64,000 nucleotides of DNA from Bacteroidia bacterium (GCA_016787705.1 JAEUTP010000027.1:1-64000), one strand, 5' to 3'; numbered from the stretch's first letter, positions 1 to 8,225 are shown. Made by a program: numbers and translations. Notes: generated from the sequence alone by a model not told the origin.

Positions 1-35
1 AGAACCTCCCTCCTGCCGTCGGGAGCAAAGCTGAA

Positions 36-144
36 TATAACAGGCGGTCAAGCACAATGCCTTTTTTTTGAATTTAATTGTTACCTTCGGTAACGACTTT
101 TTGGCGGTGAAAGGCACTGGTGCCTGCCCGCCGTAACGTTATAG
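36..144. repeat. attC-like recombination site A (left end of cassette 1)
   Basis: The site opens with TATAAC (36-41) and closes with GTTATAG (138-144), which are complementary. Nested pairing arms lie inside: GGCGG 43-47 with CCGCC 128-132, GCAC 52-55 with GTGC 120-123, and TGCCTTT 58-64 with AAAGGCA 110-116. A small hairpin, GTTACC/GGTAAC (80-94), sits at the tip. This matches the plan of integron attC sites (R''-L''-stem-L'-R', G^TTRRRY-like crossover), but the core GTTATAG departs from the RRR consensus and the spacers are unequal (1 and 5 nt). The call is based on architecture and on the match with the sites at 961 and 2486. More cassettes may lie left of the window. Confidence 0.55.
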
Positions 145-177
145 GTAAGCCGTTGGACAATTAAGAACAAAGTATCT

Positions 178-939
178 GTGGGAAAAATATCAGAATGGTT
201 AAGTAAAAAACCCGCGACTAAAGCTGGTTGGTTCGCTGCTGGTAGCGGAGTTTTGACTGTGATTATTATTTCATTTCAAACTTGTTTGCTAAATAAGCAG
301 ACCAACTTATTAGACCGGCAGACTAAAATTTCTGAAATGCAGACACTATTGATAAATAACCAAATTGAAGCATCAACAAAACCTAGCATAGACATAGTTA
401 TAGATCATCAAAAAGGATTTGATACTGTTATCATTCATAACAGAGGAAATTTCGCGGTATCTAATGTTCAGATTATGCAGGTGTATTTTGCGAAAATAGT
501 TAATCATGGCTGGTACACTATTGTACAAAATATTCCAAGACCCTTGGGTAATCTTAAACCCAAACAACTAATTAATTATAGCATAAAAGAAGACATAAAA
601 TTACTTAAAGATCATCCTGTTGATAAGAGTTTCGTTATCCAAGATTTCTCGGAACATTTAGTTCTTCTCGTTTCATTTGAAAGATCATTTGATGGAAAAA
701 ACTATTTAGCAATATTGCCTGGACGATTAATGAGAACTGCAAATGGAATTGAAAGATGGCCCGACGAAGGAACATCGACAACTGGACCTCTTGGAAAAAT
801 TTGTAATCCTGGTATAGAACTTACTCTTGAGCTATTAAAACGCAAACCTTTTCTAAAGGACTACGAATTTTACAACGCTAGTTATCCGCTTAATTATAAT
901 CGTACGGGGTGTCTCAACCCAATTGAGTGGGTCGACTAA
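178..939 (+). CDS. Cassette-borne hypothetical membrane-anchored protein
   Basis: I do not recognise a family. The 253-residue protein has a short basic N-terminus, one hydrophobic segment at about residues 17-38, a polar heptad-like stretch (about 40-65) that could be coiled coil, and a soluble C-terminal region of about 190 residues with several beta-like stretches. This suggests one transmembrane anchor and a large domain on one side of the membrane. The start is GTG; no in-frame ATG exists before residue 53, and an in-frame TAG lies 33 nt upstream. It is the only gene between attC-like sites A and B, beginning about 40 bp after the crossover point, which is typical for a cassette gene. 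No promoter box is visible, so it may be read from outside the array. Confidence 0.6.
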   Translation: MGKISEWLSKKPATKAGWFAAGSGVLTVIIISFQTCLLNKQTNLLDRQTKISEMQTLLINNQIEASTKPSIDIVIDHQKGFDTVIIHNRGNFAVSNVQIMQVYFAKIVNHGWYTIVQNIPRPLGNLKPKQLINYSIKEDIKLLKDHPVDKSFVIQDFSEHLVLLVSFERSFDGKNYLAILPGRLMRTANGIERWPDEGTSTTGPLGKICNPGIELTLELLKRKPFLKDYEFYNASYPLNYNRTGCLNPIEWVD

Positions 940-960
940 AAAACTGTATGCAACGGCCAA

Positions 961-1140
961 CCTATAACAGCAAATTCGCCCAATGCGGGTTGAAAGTATA
1001 TCGCTCGCGCTTTTTTCAGCGGCCATTAATTTATTTTTGCGCTCGCTAATTCCGTTTTGTATCTTTAAACAAACGTTTGTATGTAAAGACGCTTGATGCT
1101 TCGTAAACCGCACTGGGCAAAATTCGCAAAACGTTAGTGG
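961..1140. repeat. attC-like recombination site B (cassette 1 / cassette 2 junction)
   Basis: The left core CCTATAAC (961-968) is the exact reverse complement of the first eight bases of cassette 1 (138-145). The similarity continues outward: positions 949-968 and 138-157 pair at 17 of 20 bases. The right core is GTTAGTGG (1133-1140). The inner arms GCCCAATGCGG (978-988) and CCGCACTGGGC (1108-1118) pair at 10 of 11. A left core that matches its own cassette start and a right core that belongs to the next cassette is what integron cassette insertion produces. At about 180 bp the site is longer than most attC sites. The stretch 940-1231 holds this site and the cassette 2 leader and no other gene. 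Confidence 0.55.
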
Positions 1141-1231
1141 TAATTAGAAGCAAATAGCTATAAATAATATTTTATCGGTTTTTAAACCTTGCAACATTTT
1201 TTAAGTCATAATTGTTAGAAAAGCAAATAAT

Positions 1232-2482
1232 ATGAAAATAACACTTTACATAATACTTTCAGCCATTTTTACCTCAATAATTTCTTTTGGGCAAATTTAC
1301 AGTGGACCAATTCCAAAACCAACAAGTGGCTATGGCTCTGACGGAAGTTATACAGTTGCAACACAATCATTTTCAAATCCTAATTACCCGGCAGAAGATA
1401 TTAGAATTTATTATCCTTTAGGAATAAGTTCAAGCGTACCAACTATATTTTACAGTCACGGTTTTGGAGGTTATCAACCAGTTAATATTATGGGGTTATT
1501 AAATTTTGTTGCCAAAAAAGGTTATGCAATAGTTTTTGTTCCCTACCAAACTTCCTCAGTAACCAATACACAACGATACAACAACCTTTTAAGTGGCTTT
1601 ATAAAATCAGCGCGCGATTTCCCCAGTATTATAGATACAACTAAAGTGGGTTTTATGGGCCACTCGTTTGGAGGTGGTGCCACATTCGCAAACGCAAATC
1701 ATTGTTTCACGAATTTAAATTGGGGATTATCGGGGCGATTTATGTTTGCTTCAGCACAATGGTATTCATTAAATATTTCTCAAACAGAATTGTTAAATTT
1801 TCCAAGCGATGTAAAATTATTGACCATGGTTTATGAGAACGATAGCACAAATGATCATCGGATGGCTAATGACATTTTTAATACCATCAATATACCTTCT
1901 TCCGAAAAAGATTTTCTTTTAGTAAAATCCGACACAATAAGTTCATATACTTACGATGCTATACATGGCTTACCAAATACAGCATCCTCATTTGATGCAT
2001 TAGATTACTATGCGATATACCGCCATCTTGATGCTCTTTGTGATTATACTTTTAATGGTAGTTTAGCAGGAAAAGATGTTGCATTAGGTAATGGTAGCCC
2101 CAACCAAATTTCAATGCCGGGTGGGATGAAAAATCTAGTACAAAGTGATACTCCTAATTTTTCACATCCGCAAAACTTTTATACTTATCCATGTAGTTCT
2201 ATTCAGAATCCCAGGCAATCATATTGTAATAATGTTACTTCAATTATAGAGACATCAAATTATTCAAGTTTTTCAATATTCCCAAATCCTGCTAATTCTA
2301 TTCTTAATATAAATACCGAGTTGGAAATTTCAAAAATGGAACTTTTTAATATTCAAGGTTTGCTTGTGAAGACGGCTAACACAAAAAGCATCCAAATTAT
2401 TGACCTGCCCAATGGGTTGTATTTGGTAAAAGTTACCTTCATTGACAATAGTGTAGTAATAAACAAAGTAATAAAGGAATAG
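1232..2482 (+). CDS. Secreted alpha/beta hydrolase with type IX sorting domain (cassette 2)
   Basis: The N-terminus is a signal peptide ending near ISFGQ (about residue 21). The middle is an alpha/beta hydrolase of the dienelactone hydrolase/chlorophyllase-like kind: an oxyanion stretch YSHGFGG (about 75-81), the nucleophile elbow GHSFGG (about 144-149, catalytic Ser), and a plausible late His. The last 75 or so residues form a type A T9SS C-terminal domain, with FPNP near residue 351 and the closing LPNGLYLVKV-type motif. The product should be exported by Sec, carried across the outer membrane by type IX secretion, and released or attached at the surface. The substrate is unknown (ester or polyester likely). 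A 90-bp leader separates it from the attC-like core, so it may have its own promoter. Confidence 0.8.
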   Translation: MKITLYIILSAIFTSIISFGQIYSGPIPKPTSGYGSDGSYTVATQSFSNPNYPAEDIRIYYPLGISSSVPTIFYSHGFGGYQPVNIMGLLNFVAKKGYAIVFVPYQTSSVTNTQRYNNLLSGFIKSARDFPSIIDTTKVGFMGHSFGGGATFANANHCFTNLNWGLSGRFMFASAQWYSLNISQTELLNFPSDVKLLTMVYENDSTNDHRMANDIFNTINIPSSEKDFLLVKSDTISSYTYDAIHGLPNTASSFDALDYYAIYRHLDALCDYTFNGSLAGKDVALGNGSPNQISMPGGMKNLVQSDTPNFSHPQNFYTYPCSSIQNPRQSYCNNVTSIIETSNYSSFSIFPNPANSILNINTELEISKMELFNIQGLLVKTANTKSIQIIDLPNGLYLVKVTFIDNSVVINKVIKE

Positions 2483-2485
2483 CTA

Positions 2486-2615
2486 CCGATAACGTCATGC
2501 TTGCGTTATTGGGCAGATAGCGCAAATAAAAACAGTTGAGCAGTTAATAAACTTTGCTGCTGGTAGACAGTTTTCAATTTCAAAAGCCCCAGCGTAAATA
2601 CCGAAACCGTTAGTA
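2486..2615. repeat. attC-like recombination site C (right end of cassette 2)
   Basis: The left core is CCGATAAC (2486-2493) and the right core GTTAGTA (2609-2615). The left flank (2480-2493) matches the reverse complement of the cassette 2 start at 10 of 14 positions. Inner arms around 2501-2514 and 2586-2597 pair only partly (GGGC with GCCC). It is the weakest of the three sites, and is called mainly because it falls right after the cassette 2 gene and ends in a GTTAG core like site B. No partner site follows the next gene at 3349, so this probably marks the right edge of the array. Confidence 0.4.
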
Positions 2616-2644
2616 TATATGCTTTTCTCAAATGCTTTTATACT

Positions 2645-2652
2645 TATATTTG
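2645..2652 (+). promoter_or_regulatory. TAnnTTTG promoter box, 4 nt before a GTG start
   Basis: TATATTTG is a perfect Bacteroidota -7 element. Transcription should start 3-6 nt downstream, at or next to the GTG at 2657, so the mRNA is probably leaderless. No clear TTTG -33 element is present. The box lies 30 bp after attC-like site C. Confidence 0.6.
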
Positions 2653-2656
2653 CATA

Positions 2657-3349
2657 GTGCAAGATCTATATAATACAAAAAACCAAATCCTATCTGTCAC
2701 CAATTTCCATGATTTGGTTTCTACAAAATTTCATGGAGATATAAATGCGCTTTGCTGGAGCCGTGAATTAAAAGGAGATTTTGAAGAGATCATTAAAAAG
2801 GTAGAGCTGAAAGGAAATATAACAACCATTGAAGAAGAAGAATTGCTAGAGCTTAAGCTAAGTGAAGAAGGCCAACTGGCACGCGAAATCCTTTTAAATG
2901 ATCTTGAATTATTAAAAACACATGGCGCAGCGGCGGTTCTGAATGCGATCAATTATTACGATAAAGATGACTCGTTCTTCTCCACCGATGTGTATTCATT
3001 TCATGTAGATCGTTCTCCCATACCAACCAATACTTTTTTGTGTACGTATTATGGCACGCCAAGTGAGATATTGCCAAATGCTCAGGGCATTCAAAAAATA
3101 CTGATCCCTGAAATTCGCTCTGAACTTAAAAAACAATATGGCGGAGCAGAAGAAGGGTTTGAAGCATTTTTAACTGAAAATTTTTATGATCTGCATTACC
3201 ATGCAAAACCTGGTGCACAGATAATCAATTTAGGTCATGGTAATTTATGGCGTTTGGCAGTTGATCATCCTGAAAGTCAAGTTTTACCTTGTCTGCACCG
3301 CGCACCAAAAGAAAAGCCTGGTGAAAAAAGATTGCTATTGATATGCTGA
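2657..3349 (+). CDS. DUF1826-like protein
   Basis: The 230-residue protein carries signatures I associate with DUF1826: FHVDRSPIPTNTFLCTYYG (about residues 115-133) and, near the C-terminus, LHRAPKEKPGEKRLLLIC, where the family usually has a His-Arg-x-Pro followed by a GxRRLLL strand. The conserved His, Asp and Arg could make a metal or active site, but no biochemical role is established for the family. There is no signal peptide, so it is cytoplasmic. GTG is the only usable start; the protein has no internal Met. The gene has its own promoter box and is probably chromosomal rather than a third cassette, because no attC-like site follows it. Confidence 0.65.
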   Translation: MQDLYNTKNQILSVTNFHDLVSTKFHGDINALCWSRELKGDFEEIIKKVELKGNITTIEEEELLELKLSEEGQLAREILLNDLELLKTHGAAAVLNAINYYDKDDSFFSTDVYSFHVDRSPIPTNTFLCTYYGTPSEILPNAQGIQKILIPEIRSELKKQYGGAEEGFEAFLTENFYDLHYHAKPGAQIINLGHGNLWRLAVDHPESQVLPCLHRAPKEKPGEKRLLLIC

Positions 3350-3383
3350 ACAGAAAAAAGTAAATGAAAAATAATGGATGGTC

Positions 3384-5159
3384 TTATTTTTTTCTTTCAC
3401 CAATTTGTTGCCTCCACATAGCGTAATACAATCCTTTTAATTCTAAAAGAGCATCGTGTTTACCTTGTTCAATAATTTTGCCTTGCTCTAAAACATAAAT
3501 AGTATCGGCATGCATGATAGTAGATAATCGATGCGCAATTAAAATAGTGATCTGTTGTTTGGATGCGCTGAGGTCGCGCATAGTTTCTGATATTTCTTCT
3601 TCTGTAATTGAATCAAGTGCTGAGGTTGCCTCATCAAAGATCAATAATTTTGGATTACGCAATAATGCACGGGCAATAGATAAACGTTGTTTCTCGCCAC
3701 CGCTTAACTTAATACCGCCTTCGCCAATGGTTGTGTAAATGCCATTGGCCGCGCGTTTTAATAAGTTATGGCAAGCCGCTTTTGATAATACCTGTAAGAT
3801 CTCATCATCAGTTGCGTTTGGCTTTACAAACAATAAATTATCTTTTATAGTACCGCTAAATAATTGAGAGTCCTGAGATACCAAACCTAACTGCATTCTT
3901 AATTCGGTAAGATTTATTTTTGTAGATTCAATATTATTATACAATACTTGTCCAGTATTTGGTTTGTATAAACCTAATAATAATTTTACCAATGTTGTTT
4001 TGCCACTACCACTTGGGCCAACAAAGGCAATAGTTTCACCGGTTTTAATACGCAGGTTAATATCTTTAACGGCATAGCCATTTTCAGCATTGTGACCAAA
4101 AGATAAATTTTTAAAATCAACTTCTTTTATCTCGCCTAAAACAGATGGGCTTGTGGGCACTTCTTCCGATTCTGAATTTACCAGCTTGGCAAAATTATCC
4201 ATGCTTACTTTGGTTTCGTTGTAAACGGCAATCACATTTCCTAATTCCTGTAATGGATTAAAAATAAAGAAGGAGAAGAACATTAAGGTAATAAGATCAC
4301 CCACTTTAATAACACCATTAAATACAAAACAGTATAAACTAAATACCAATGCTGTTCGCACCAAATGTACCGTTGTACCTTGTATGAAGCTTAAGGAGCG
4401 AATGAAGCGTACTTTTTTTAATTCTAATCCAAGAATTTTTAAAGTAGTTTCGTTCAAGCGTTTTTCTTCCTGGTCAATAAGTCCAAGGCTTTTTACCAAT
4501 TCAATATTCCGTAACGATTCTGTTGTAGCGCCCGCTAAAGCTGTTGTTTCGCCGAGGATTTGTTTTGAGATCACTTTTATTTTCTTGCCTAAAAAAGAAC
4601 TTACACTAGCAATGATAGGAACGGTTGCTAAATATAAAGGTCCTAATAGTGGATGAATGTTCATGGCATACACAAAAACAAAAACAATACCGATGATAGA
4701 TTGAAAAATAAGACTGATAAAAAGATTAACAAAACGTTCGGTATCTGATTTTACTTTTTGCAGTTTGCCTAGGGTTTCACCGCTGCGCTGATCTTCAAAA
4801 TCTTTATATGGTAAGGATAAAGCTTTTTTAATGCCATCTGTATACATTTGCGCACCGGTGCGTTGAATAACAATATTGGTAAAATAATCCTGGAAATTTT
4901 TTGCAATACGCGACATCATAGCAGCGCCGATTGATAAGCCCATAAATACAGCAAGATTCTTCATGAAATCATTTAGCGAATCACCAACATGCCAATAGTA
5001 AGTATTGTCCTTTTCAAAATGAGCCGTGCTGAATTTATTTATCAGTTTACCGGTAATGATTGAATCGCAAAGAGAAAAACATTGGTTAATAGTTGCAAGA
5101 ATAAGGGCAATTATTAAAAGTTTTTTATGTTGTTTTAAGTAATGGAGTAATATTTTCAT
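3384..5159 (-). CDS. ABC exporter, fused permease and ATPase (MsbA/MDR-like)
   Basis: This is a half-transporter of 591 residues. The N-terminal membrane domain has about six helices (residues 15-320), followed by a nucleotide-binding domain with Walker A GPSGSGKTT, signature LSGGEKQR, Walker B LLIFDEATSALD and the switch His in AHRLS. Such proteins work as homodimers exporting lipids, peptides or drugs; the substrate cannot be read from sequence. A large extracytoplasmic loop lies between the first two helices (about residues 40-75). The gene stands alone on the minus strand, convergent with the DUF1826 gene. A TACCTTTG box 13 nt before the ATG lies inside a perfect 14-bp inverted repeat. 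Confidence 0.9.
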   Translation of the reverse strand: MKILLHYLKQHKKLLIIALILATINQCFSLCDSIITGKLINKFSTAHFEKDNTYYWHVGDSLNDFMKNLAVFMGLSIGAAMMSRIAKNFQDYFTNIVIQRTGAQMYTDGIKKALSLPYKDFEDQRSGETLGKLQKVKSDTERFVNLFISLIFQSIIGIVFVFVYAMNIHPLLGPLYLATVPIIASVSSFLGKKIKVISKQILGETTALAGATTESLRNIELVKSLGLIDQEEKRLNETTLKILGLELKKVRFIRSLSFIQGTTVHLVRTALVFSLYCFVFNGVIKVGDLITLMFFSFFIFNPLQELGNVIAVYNETKVSMDNFAKLVNSESEEVPTSPSVLGEIKEVDFKNLSFGHNAENGYAVKDINLRIKTGETIAFVGPSGSGKTTLVKLLLGLYKPNTGQVLYNNIESTKINLTELRMQLGLVSQDSQLFSGTIKDNLLFVKPNATDDEILQVLSKAACHNLLKRAANGIYTTIGEGGIKLSGGEKQRLSIARALLRNPKLLIFDEATSALDSITEEEISETMRDLSASKQQITILIAHRLSTIMHADTIYVLEQGKIIEQGKHDALLELKGLYYAMWRQQIGERKK

Positions 5160-5171
5160 AAATTATAAGCA

Positions 5172-5204
5172 ACAAAGGTATAAAGTTTTGCTTTATACCT
5201 TTGT
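5172..5204. promoter_or_regulatory. Perfect 14-bp inverted repeat containing the ABC exporter -7 box
   Basis: Arms 5172-5185 (ACAAAGGTATAAAG) and 5191-5204 (CTTTATACCTTTGT) are exact complements around a 5-nt loop. On the minus strand one arm supplies TACCTTTG, the -7 element of the exporter gene. The hairpin also lies just downstream of the lipoprotein gene stop and may act in termination. No U-run follows, so a regulatory role is as likely. Confidence 0.5.
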
Positions 5205-5233
5205 GATGATAAAAATACTAAAGTTAAATTAAA

Positions 5234-5995
5234 CTAAGGTATGGTAACTGAATAAGTTGGTGTCAGCGGAGTACCATATGAATAATACTTTTGTTTATCG
5301 GTTGCTACATCATAATAAACTCCACCATTAAATATCTGCGCATGAGGATAAATTTTGATGTAATAGGTCCCATGCAAGCCGCCAAAACCGTATGTAAATT
5401 GGCTTGTTGCAGACATTGTAATAGGGTTTATATTTGCATATTCATAACTTAAAGGATCATTTACATCAATTGTATTGTTTTGCCCTATTAGAATTAAAGC
5501 ACCACGCGCAATAGTTGAAGTTGTTGCATTTATAGTAAACTTAAGGTTATATGTACTGCTGCTTGGCGAAACCTTAAATGTATCAACAGATGCGCTTATA
5601 AAAGAATAAGTTGGTTTTTCGAGAATAGAGGTATTTAAATAATAAGTTCCGTTTCCTGGAAAAGAAACCTGTTGTTTTTGCATAGTGCCACAACCGGGTT
5701 TATTTACTAAAATATTGTAGGTTCCCGGCATCACATTATTTAAAGTGTAACTGCCTGAGGCATCTGTTACAGCAGAGTAATTTGTACCCTGAATCTCAAC
5801 AGTTGTGGTATTTAAACCTGTAGTATAAGTTGAACCTGTTTGATCGTATTGGGTTATTTTTCCGGTTATTGTTCCGGGTGTACCATTGCCTGATGAGCCC
5901 TGTGGACCTTGTGGTCCTTCAGGACCGATTACTTTTTCTTTTTTACACGCCGTTAATACAGAAATAAAGAGTATTGATAAAACTAATTTTTTCAT
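5234..5995 (-). CDS. Lipoprotein with short collagen-like segment and CarboxypepD-like domain
   Basis: A lipoprotein signal peptide ends in the lipobox LTAC (Cys about residue 17). After a charged linker comes a short run of Gly-x-y triplets (GPEGPQGPQG, about residues 25-40). Next is a domain that looks like a carboxypeptidase regulatory-like beta-sandwich (GTITGKITQYD through MPGTYNILVNKPG, about 41-115), then a C-terminal beta-rich region of unknown type. It is expected on the outer or inner membrane face. Collagen-like triplets directly after the lipidated Cys are common in Bacteroidota lipoproteins and here are too few for a real triple helix. The gene is monocistronic by position; function unknown. 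Confidence 0.7.
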   Translation of the reverse strand: MKKLVLSILFISVLTACKKEKVIGPEGPQGPQGSSGNGTPGTITGKITQYDQTGSTYTTGLNTTTVEIQGTNYSAVTDASGSYTLNNVMPGTYNILVNKPGCGTMQKQQVSFPGNGTYYLNTSILEKPTYSFISASVDTFKVSPSSSTYNLKFTINATTSTIARGALILIGQNNTIDVNDPLSYEYANINPITMSATSQFTYGFGGLHGTYYIKIYPHAQIFNGGVYYDVATDKQKYYSYGTPLTPTYSVTIP

Positions 5996-6054
5996 TAGGT
6001 GGGTTTTATGAGTTATTCACTTTACGCATGTGGATGCGCATTCGTTGGGTAAAT

Positions 6055-6088
6055 AAAAAAAGGGTGTAAAATTTAATTTACACCCTTT
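6055..6088 (-). terminator. Intrinsic terminator of the 3-hydroxybutyrate dehydrogenase gene
   Basis: The perfect stem AGGGTGTAAA (6061-6070) / TTTACACCCT (6077-6086) is preceded on the plus strand by a run of A, which is a U-tract on the minus strand. It lies 20 bp after the stop of the gene at 6109-6879. Confidence 0.8.
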
Positions 6089-6108
6089 AATTATAACTTT
6101 AAAAAAAA

Positions 6109-6879
6109 CTACTGTGCATTCCATCCACCATCTACAGGTAAAGCAATACCCGTAATTGTATTTGCATGGTCTGCTGCCAATAATAAAGCTGTTTGTCCTA
6201 ATGTTTCTAACGAAACAAATTCTTTTACAGCTTGCTTATACAGCATCACTTTATTTACAACATCACCTTCACTCATGTTGTGCGCTTTTGCCTGATCGGC
6301 AATTTGTTTTTCTACTAAAGGTGTTTTTACGTAACCCGGGCAAATAGCATTGCAGGTAATATTAAAAGGCGCGCCTTCTAAACCCAGCGTTTTTGTAAAG
6401 CCAACTATGCCATGCTTGCTGGCAACATACGCACTTTTAAATTCAGATGCTACCAAACCATGTGCCGAAGCAATATTAATTATACGGCCAAATTTACGCT
6501 CTTTCATTCCCGGCCAAACAGCTTTTGATAGATAAAAAGCGGAGGTTAAATTAATGCCGATGATAGCGTTCCATTTTTCGTCGGGAAATTCATCAATAGG
6601 GGAAACGTGTTGAATACCTGCGTTATTGATCAATACATCTATTTTTCCAAATTTTGTAATGCCATCGCTAACCATTTTATGCAGCTCTTCAGGTTTAAGC
6701 ATATTAGCGTTACTAAACATTACCTGAATGCCAAACTCTTTTCCAACAGCGTCAGCAATTTCTTGCCCGTTTGTCTCAAGGCCGTTAAAAATAATATTGT
6801 ATTGTTTTGTTTTTGCAAATTCGCGTGCAATACCTAAACCAATTCCACTTGTACTTCCTGTAATTAAAGCTGTTTTCAT
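6109..6879 (-). CDS. bdhA: 3-hydroxybutyrate dehydrogenase (SDR family)
   Basis: This is a classical short-chain dehydrogenase of 256 residues. It has the NAD-binding TGSTSGIGLGIA motif at residues 7-18, NNAG at about 86-89, catalytic Ser in INIASAHG, and YVASK (Tyr and Lys of the active site, about 151-155). The stretch NAICPGYVKTPLVEKQI and the ending GIALPVDGGWNAQ are typical of NAD-dependent D-3-hydroxybutyrate dehydrogenases, which interconvert 3-hydroxybutyrate and acetoacetate. The length fits the family. A TAGATTTG promoter box lies 26 nt before the ATG and a hairpin terminator follows, so it is a single-gene unit. An acetoacetyl-CoA reductase role is less likely given the C-terminal sequence. 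Confidence 0.8.
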   Translation of the reverse strand: MKTALITGSTSGIGLGIAREFAKTKQYNIIFNGLETNGQEIADAVGKEFGIQVMFSNANMLKPEELHKMVSDGITKFGKIDVLINNAGIQHVSPIDEFPDEKWNAIIGINLTSAFYLSKAVWPGMKERKFGRIINIASAHGLVASEFKSAYVASKHGIVGFTKTLGLEGAPFNITCNAICPGYVKTPLVEKQIADQAKAHNMSEGDVVNKVMLYKQAVKEFVSLETLGQTALLLAADHANTITGIALPVDGGWNAQ

Positions 6880-6905
6880 GATAAATAATTTTTTAAATAG
6901 ATGAT

Positions 6906-6913
6906 CAAATCTA
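6906..6913 (-). promoter_or_regulatory. -7 box TAGATTTG of the bdhA-like gene
   Basis: This is a perfect TAnnTTTG on the minus strand, giving a 5' leader of about 20 nt before the ATG at 6879. Confidence 0.5.
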
Positions 6914-6953
6914 ACAAAGATTTTAACTTTAAAAAAGATTTTTATTTCTTTTA

Positions 6954-7601
6954 TTATTTATCCATTTTAAATCGGTAAATAGGCTCAATGTCATCTTTCT
7001 CCTGGTGTGATACATTTAACTCTGTTATCAATCCGTTATTTAAACCGTACACCCAGCCATGGATCTCTATTTTTTTACCAGCATTCCAGGCATTTTGCAC
7101 AATAGTTGTTTTAGCAAGGTTTCTTACCTGTTCCATCACATTTAATTCTGTTAAACGGTCAGCTCTTTTGTCGTCGTTACTTATTCCATCTAATTCTTCG
7201 CGGTGTTTAAAATACACATCTTTAATATTACGCAGCCAGTTATCTACAAGGCCGTACGATCCATTACCCATAGCAGCCCTTATCCCTCCACAACCAAAAT
7301 GGCCACAAACGATAATGTGTTTTACACCTAGTACGGTTACGGCATATTCTAACACGCTCATTAAGTTAACATCCGTGTGCACAACCATGTTGGCAATATT
7401 TCTGTGCACAAACATTTCACCGCTTTCGGTGTTTGTTACTTCATTGGCGGGTACGCGGCTATCACTACAACCAATCCATAAATAGTCGGGTTTTTGGCCT
7501 AACGACAATTTTTTAAAGTATTCCGGGTCGTCAAATGTTTTTGACATGGCAAATAATCTGTTGCCATCTATTAGTTTTTGGTAGCTTTTATCCATTATCA
7601 T
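6954..7601 (-). CDS. can: Beta-carbonic anhydrase (Can type)
   Basis: This 215-residue enzyme hydrates CO2 to bicarbonate with a Zn held by two Cys and one His. The ligands are visible: Cys in CSDSRVPA (about residue 45, with the Asp-Arg dyad), and HFGCGG (His about 101, Cys about 104). The HRNIAN motif is also canonical. There is no signal peptide, so it acts in the cytoplasm. It is the last gene of a minus-strand set: SulP transporter, second carbonic anhydrase, then this gene only 3 bp after its neighbour. The likely job is conversion between CO2 and bicarbonate taken up by the SulP partner. Confidence 0.9.
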   Translation of the reverse strand: MIMDKSYQKLIDGNRLFAMSKTFDDPEYFKKLSLGQKPDYLWIGCSDSRVPANEVTNTESGEMFVHRNIANMVVHTDVNLMSVLEYAVTVLGVKHIIVCGHFGCGGIRAAMGNGSYGLVDNWLRNIKDVYFKHREELDGISNDDKRADRLTELNVMEQVRNLAKTTIVQNAWNAGKKIEIHGWVYGLNNGLITELNVSHQEKDDIEPIYRFKMDK

Positions 7602-7604
7602 GTT

Positions 7605-8225
7605 TTAATAAAAAACCACTTCACCGGTTTCTAAATTGTGCATAGCTCCAACAATTCCAATTTCACCATTATCAAACATTTGTTTTAAAATACTGCTTCG
7701 CTCGAGAATGTTTTTTACACTGCGTTTTACGTTGATCTCTGAAACATTTTCTACGAAAGTAGAATTATTTGAATTTCTTTCAGTTGTGGTTATTTTTTCT
7801 TCGTAAACCGCTGGTTGAATTTTTGACAACAGCTCAGTTAAATTGCCCATTTCAACATGATCGCAGGCACCTTTAACCGCGCCACATTTGCTGTGACCTA
7901 GTACTACAATTAATTTTGAACCGGCTACCTTACAGGCAAACTCCATGCTTCCCAAAATATCTGTATTAACAATGTTACCGGCAATTCTAACCGAAAAAAT
8001 ATCACCTAAACCCTGATCAAAAATAAGTTCAGCAGAAGTTCTCGAATCTATACAACTTAATATAGTAGCAAATGGCCATTGCCCATTAACAGTTTCATTG
8101 GCCTGCTGTAACAGATTTCTATTACTCATTAAGTTATTCATAAATCTTTTATTACCTTCTTTTAAAAACTCCAATGCTTTTTGTGGAGTCATATTTGCCT
8201 GAGATTCTCTATTGTGTGCTTTCAT
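7605..8225 (-). CDS. Beta-carbonic anhydrase, second paralogue
   Basis: This 206-residue protein belongs to the beta-carbonic anhydrase family but to a different subgroup from its neighbour. Zn ligands are present: Cys in SCIDSR (about residue 58, with Asp-Arg), and HSKCGA (His about 111, Cys about 114). It has RIAGN where the neighbour has RNIAN, and an insert around GNLTELLSKIQP, as in the group that accompanies SulP transporters. The protein starts at MKAHNRES; MTPQKALEF (residue 12) is an alternative start that would fit the usual family N-terminus. Two unlike carbonic anhydrases in one operon suggest different roles or affinities. Confidence 0.88.
   Translation of the reverse strand: MKAHNRESQANMTPQKALEFLKEGNKRFMNNLMSNRNLLQQANETVNGQWPFATILSCIDSRTSAELIFDQGLGDIFSVRIAGNIVNTDILGSMEFACKVAGSKLIVVLGHSKCGAVKGACDHVEMGNLTELLSKIQPAVYEEKITTTERNSNNSTFVENVSEINVKRSVKNILERSSILKQMFDNGEIGIVGAMHNLETGEVVFY

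Noticed and set aside
2609..3349. DUF1826-like gene as a third cassette
   Set aside because: No attC-like site follows the stop at 3349, and the gene has its own promoter; site C is more likely the right edge of the array.
5880..5945. Collagen-like triple-helix stalk in the lipoprotein at 5234-5995
   Set aside because: Only about four or five Gly-x-y triplets are present, too few for a stable triple helix; such short runs after the lipobox are common.
6988..7485. Plus-strand ORF of 165 codons
   Set aside because: It is antisense to the carbonic anhydrase, whose zinc ligands and family motifs are clear; the antisense translation has no recognisable features.
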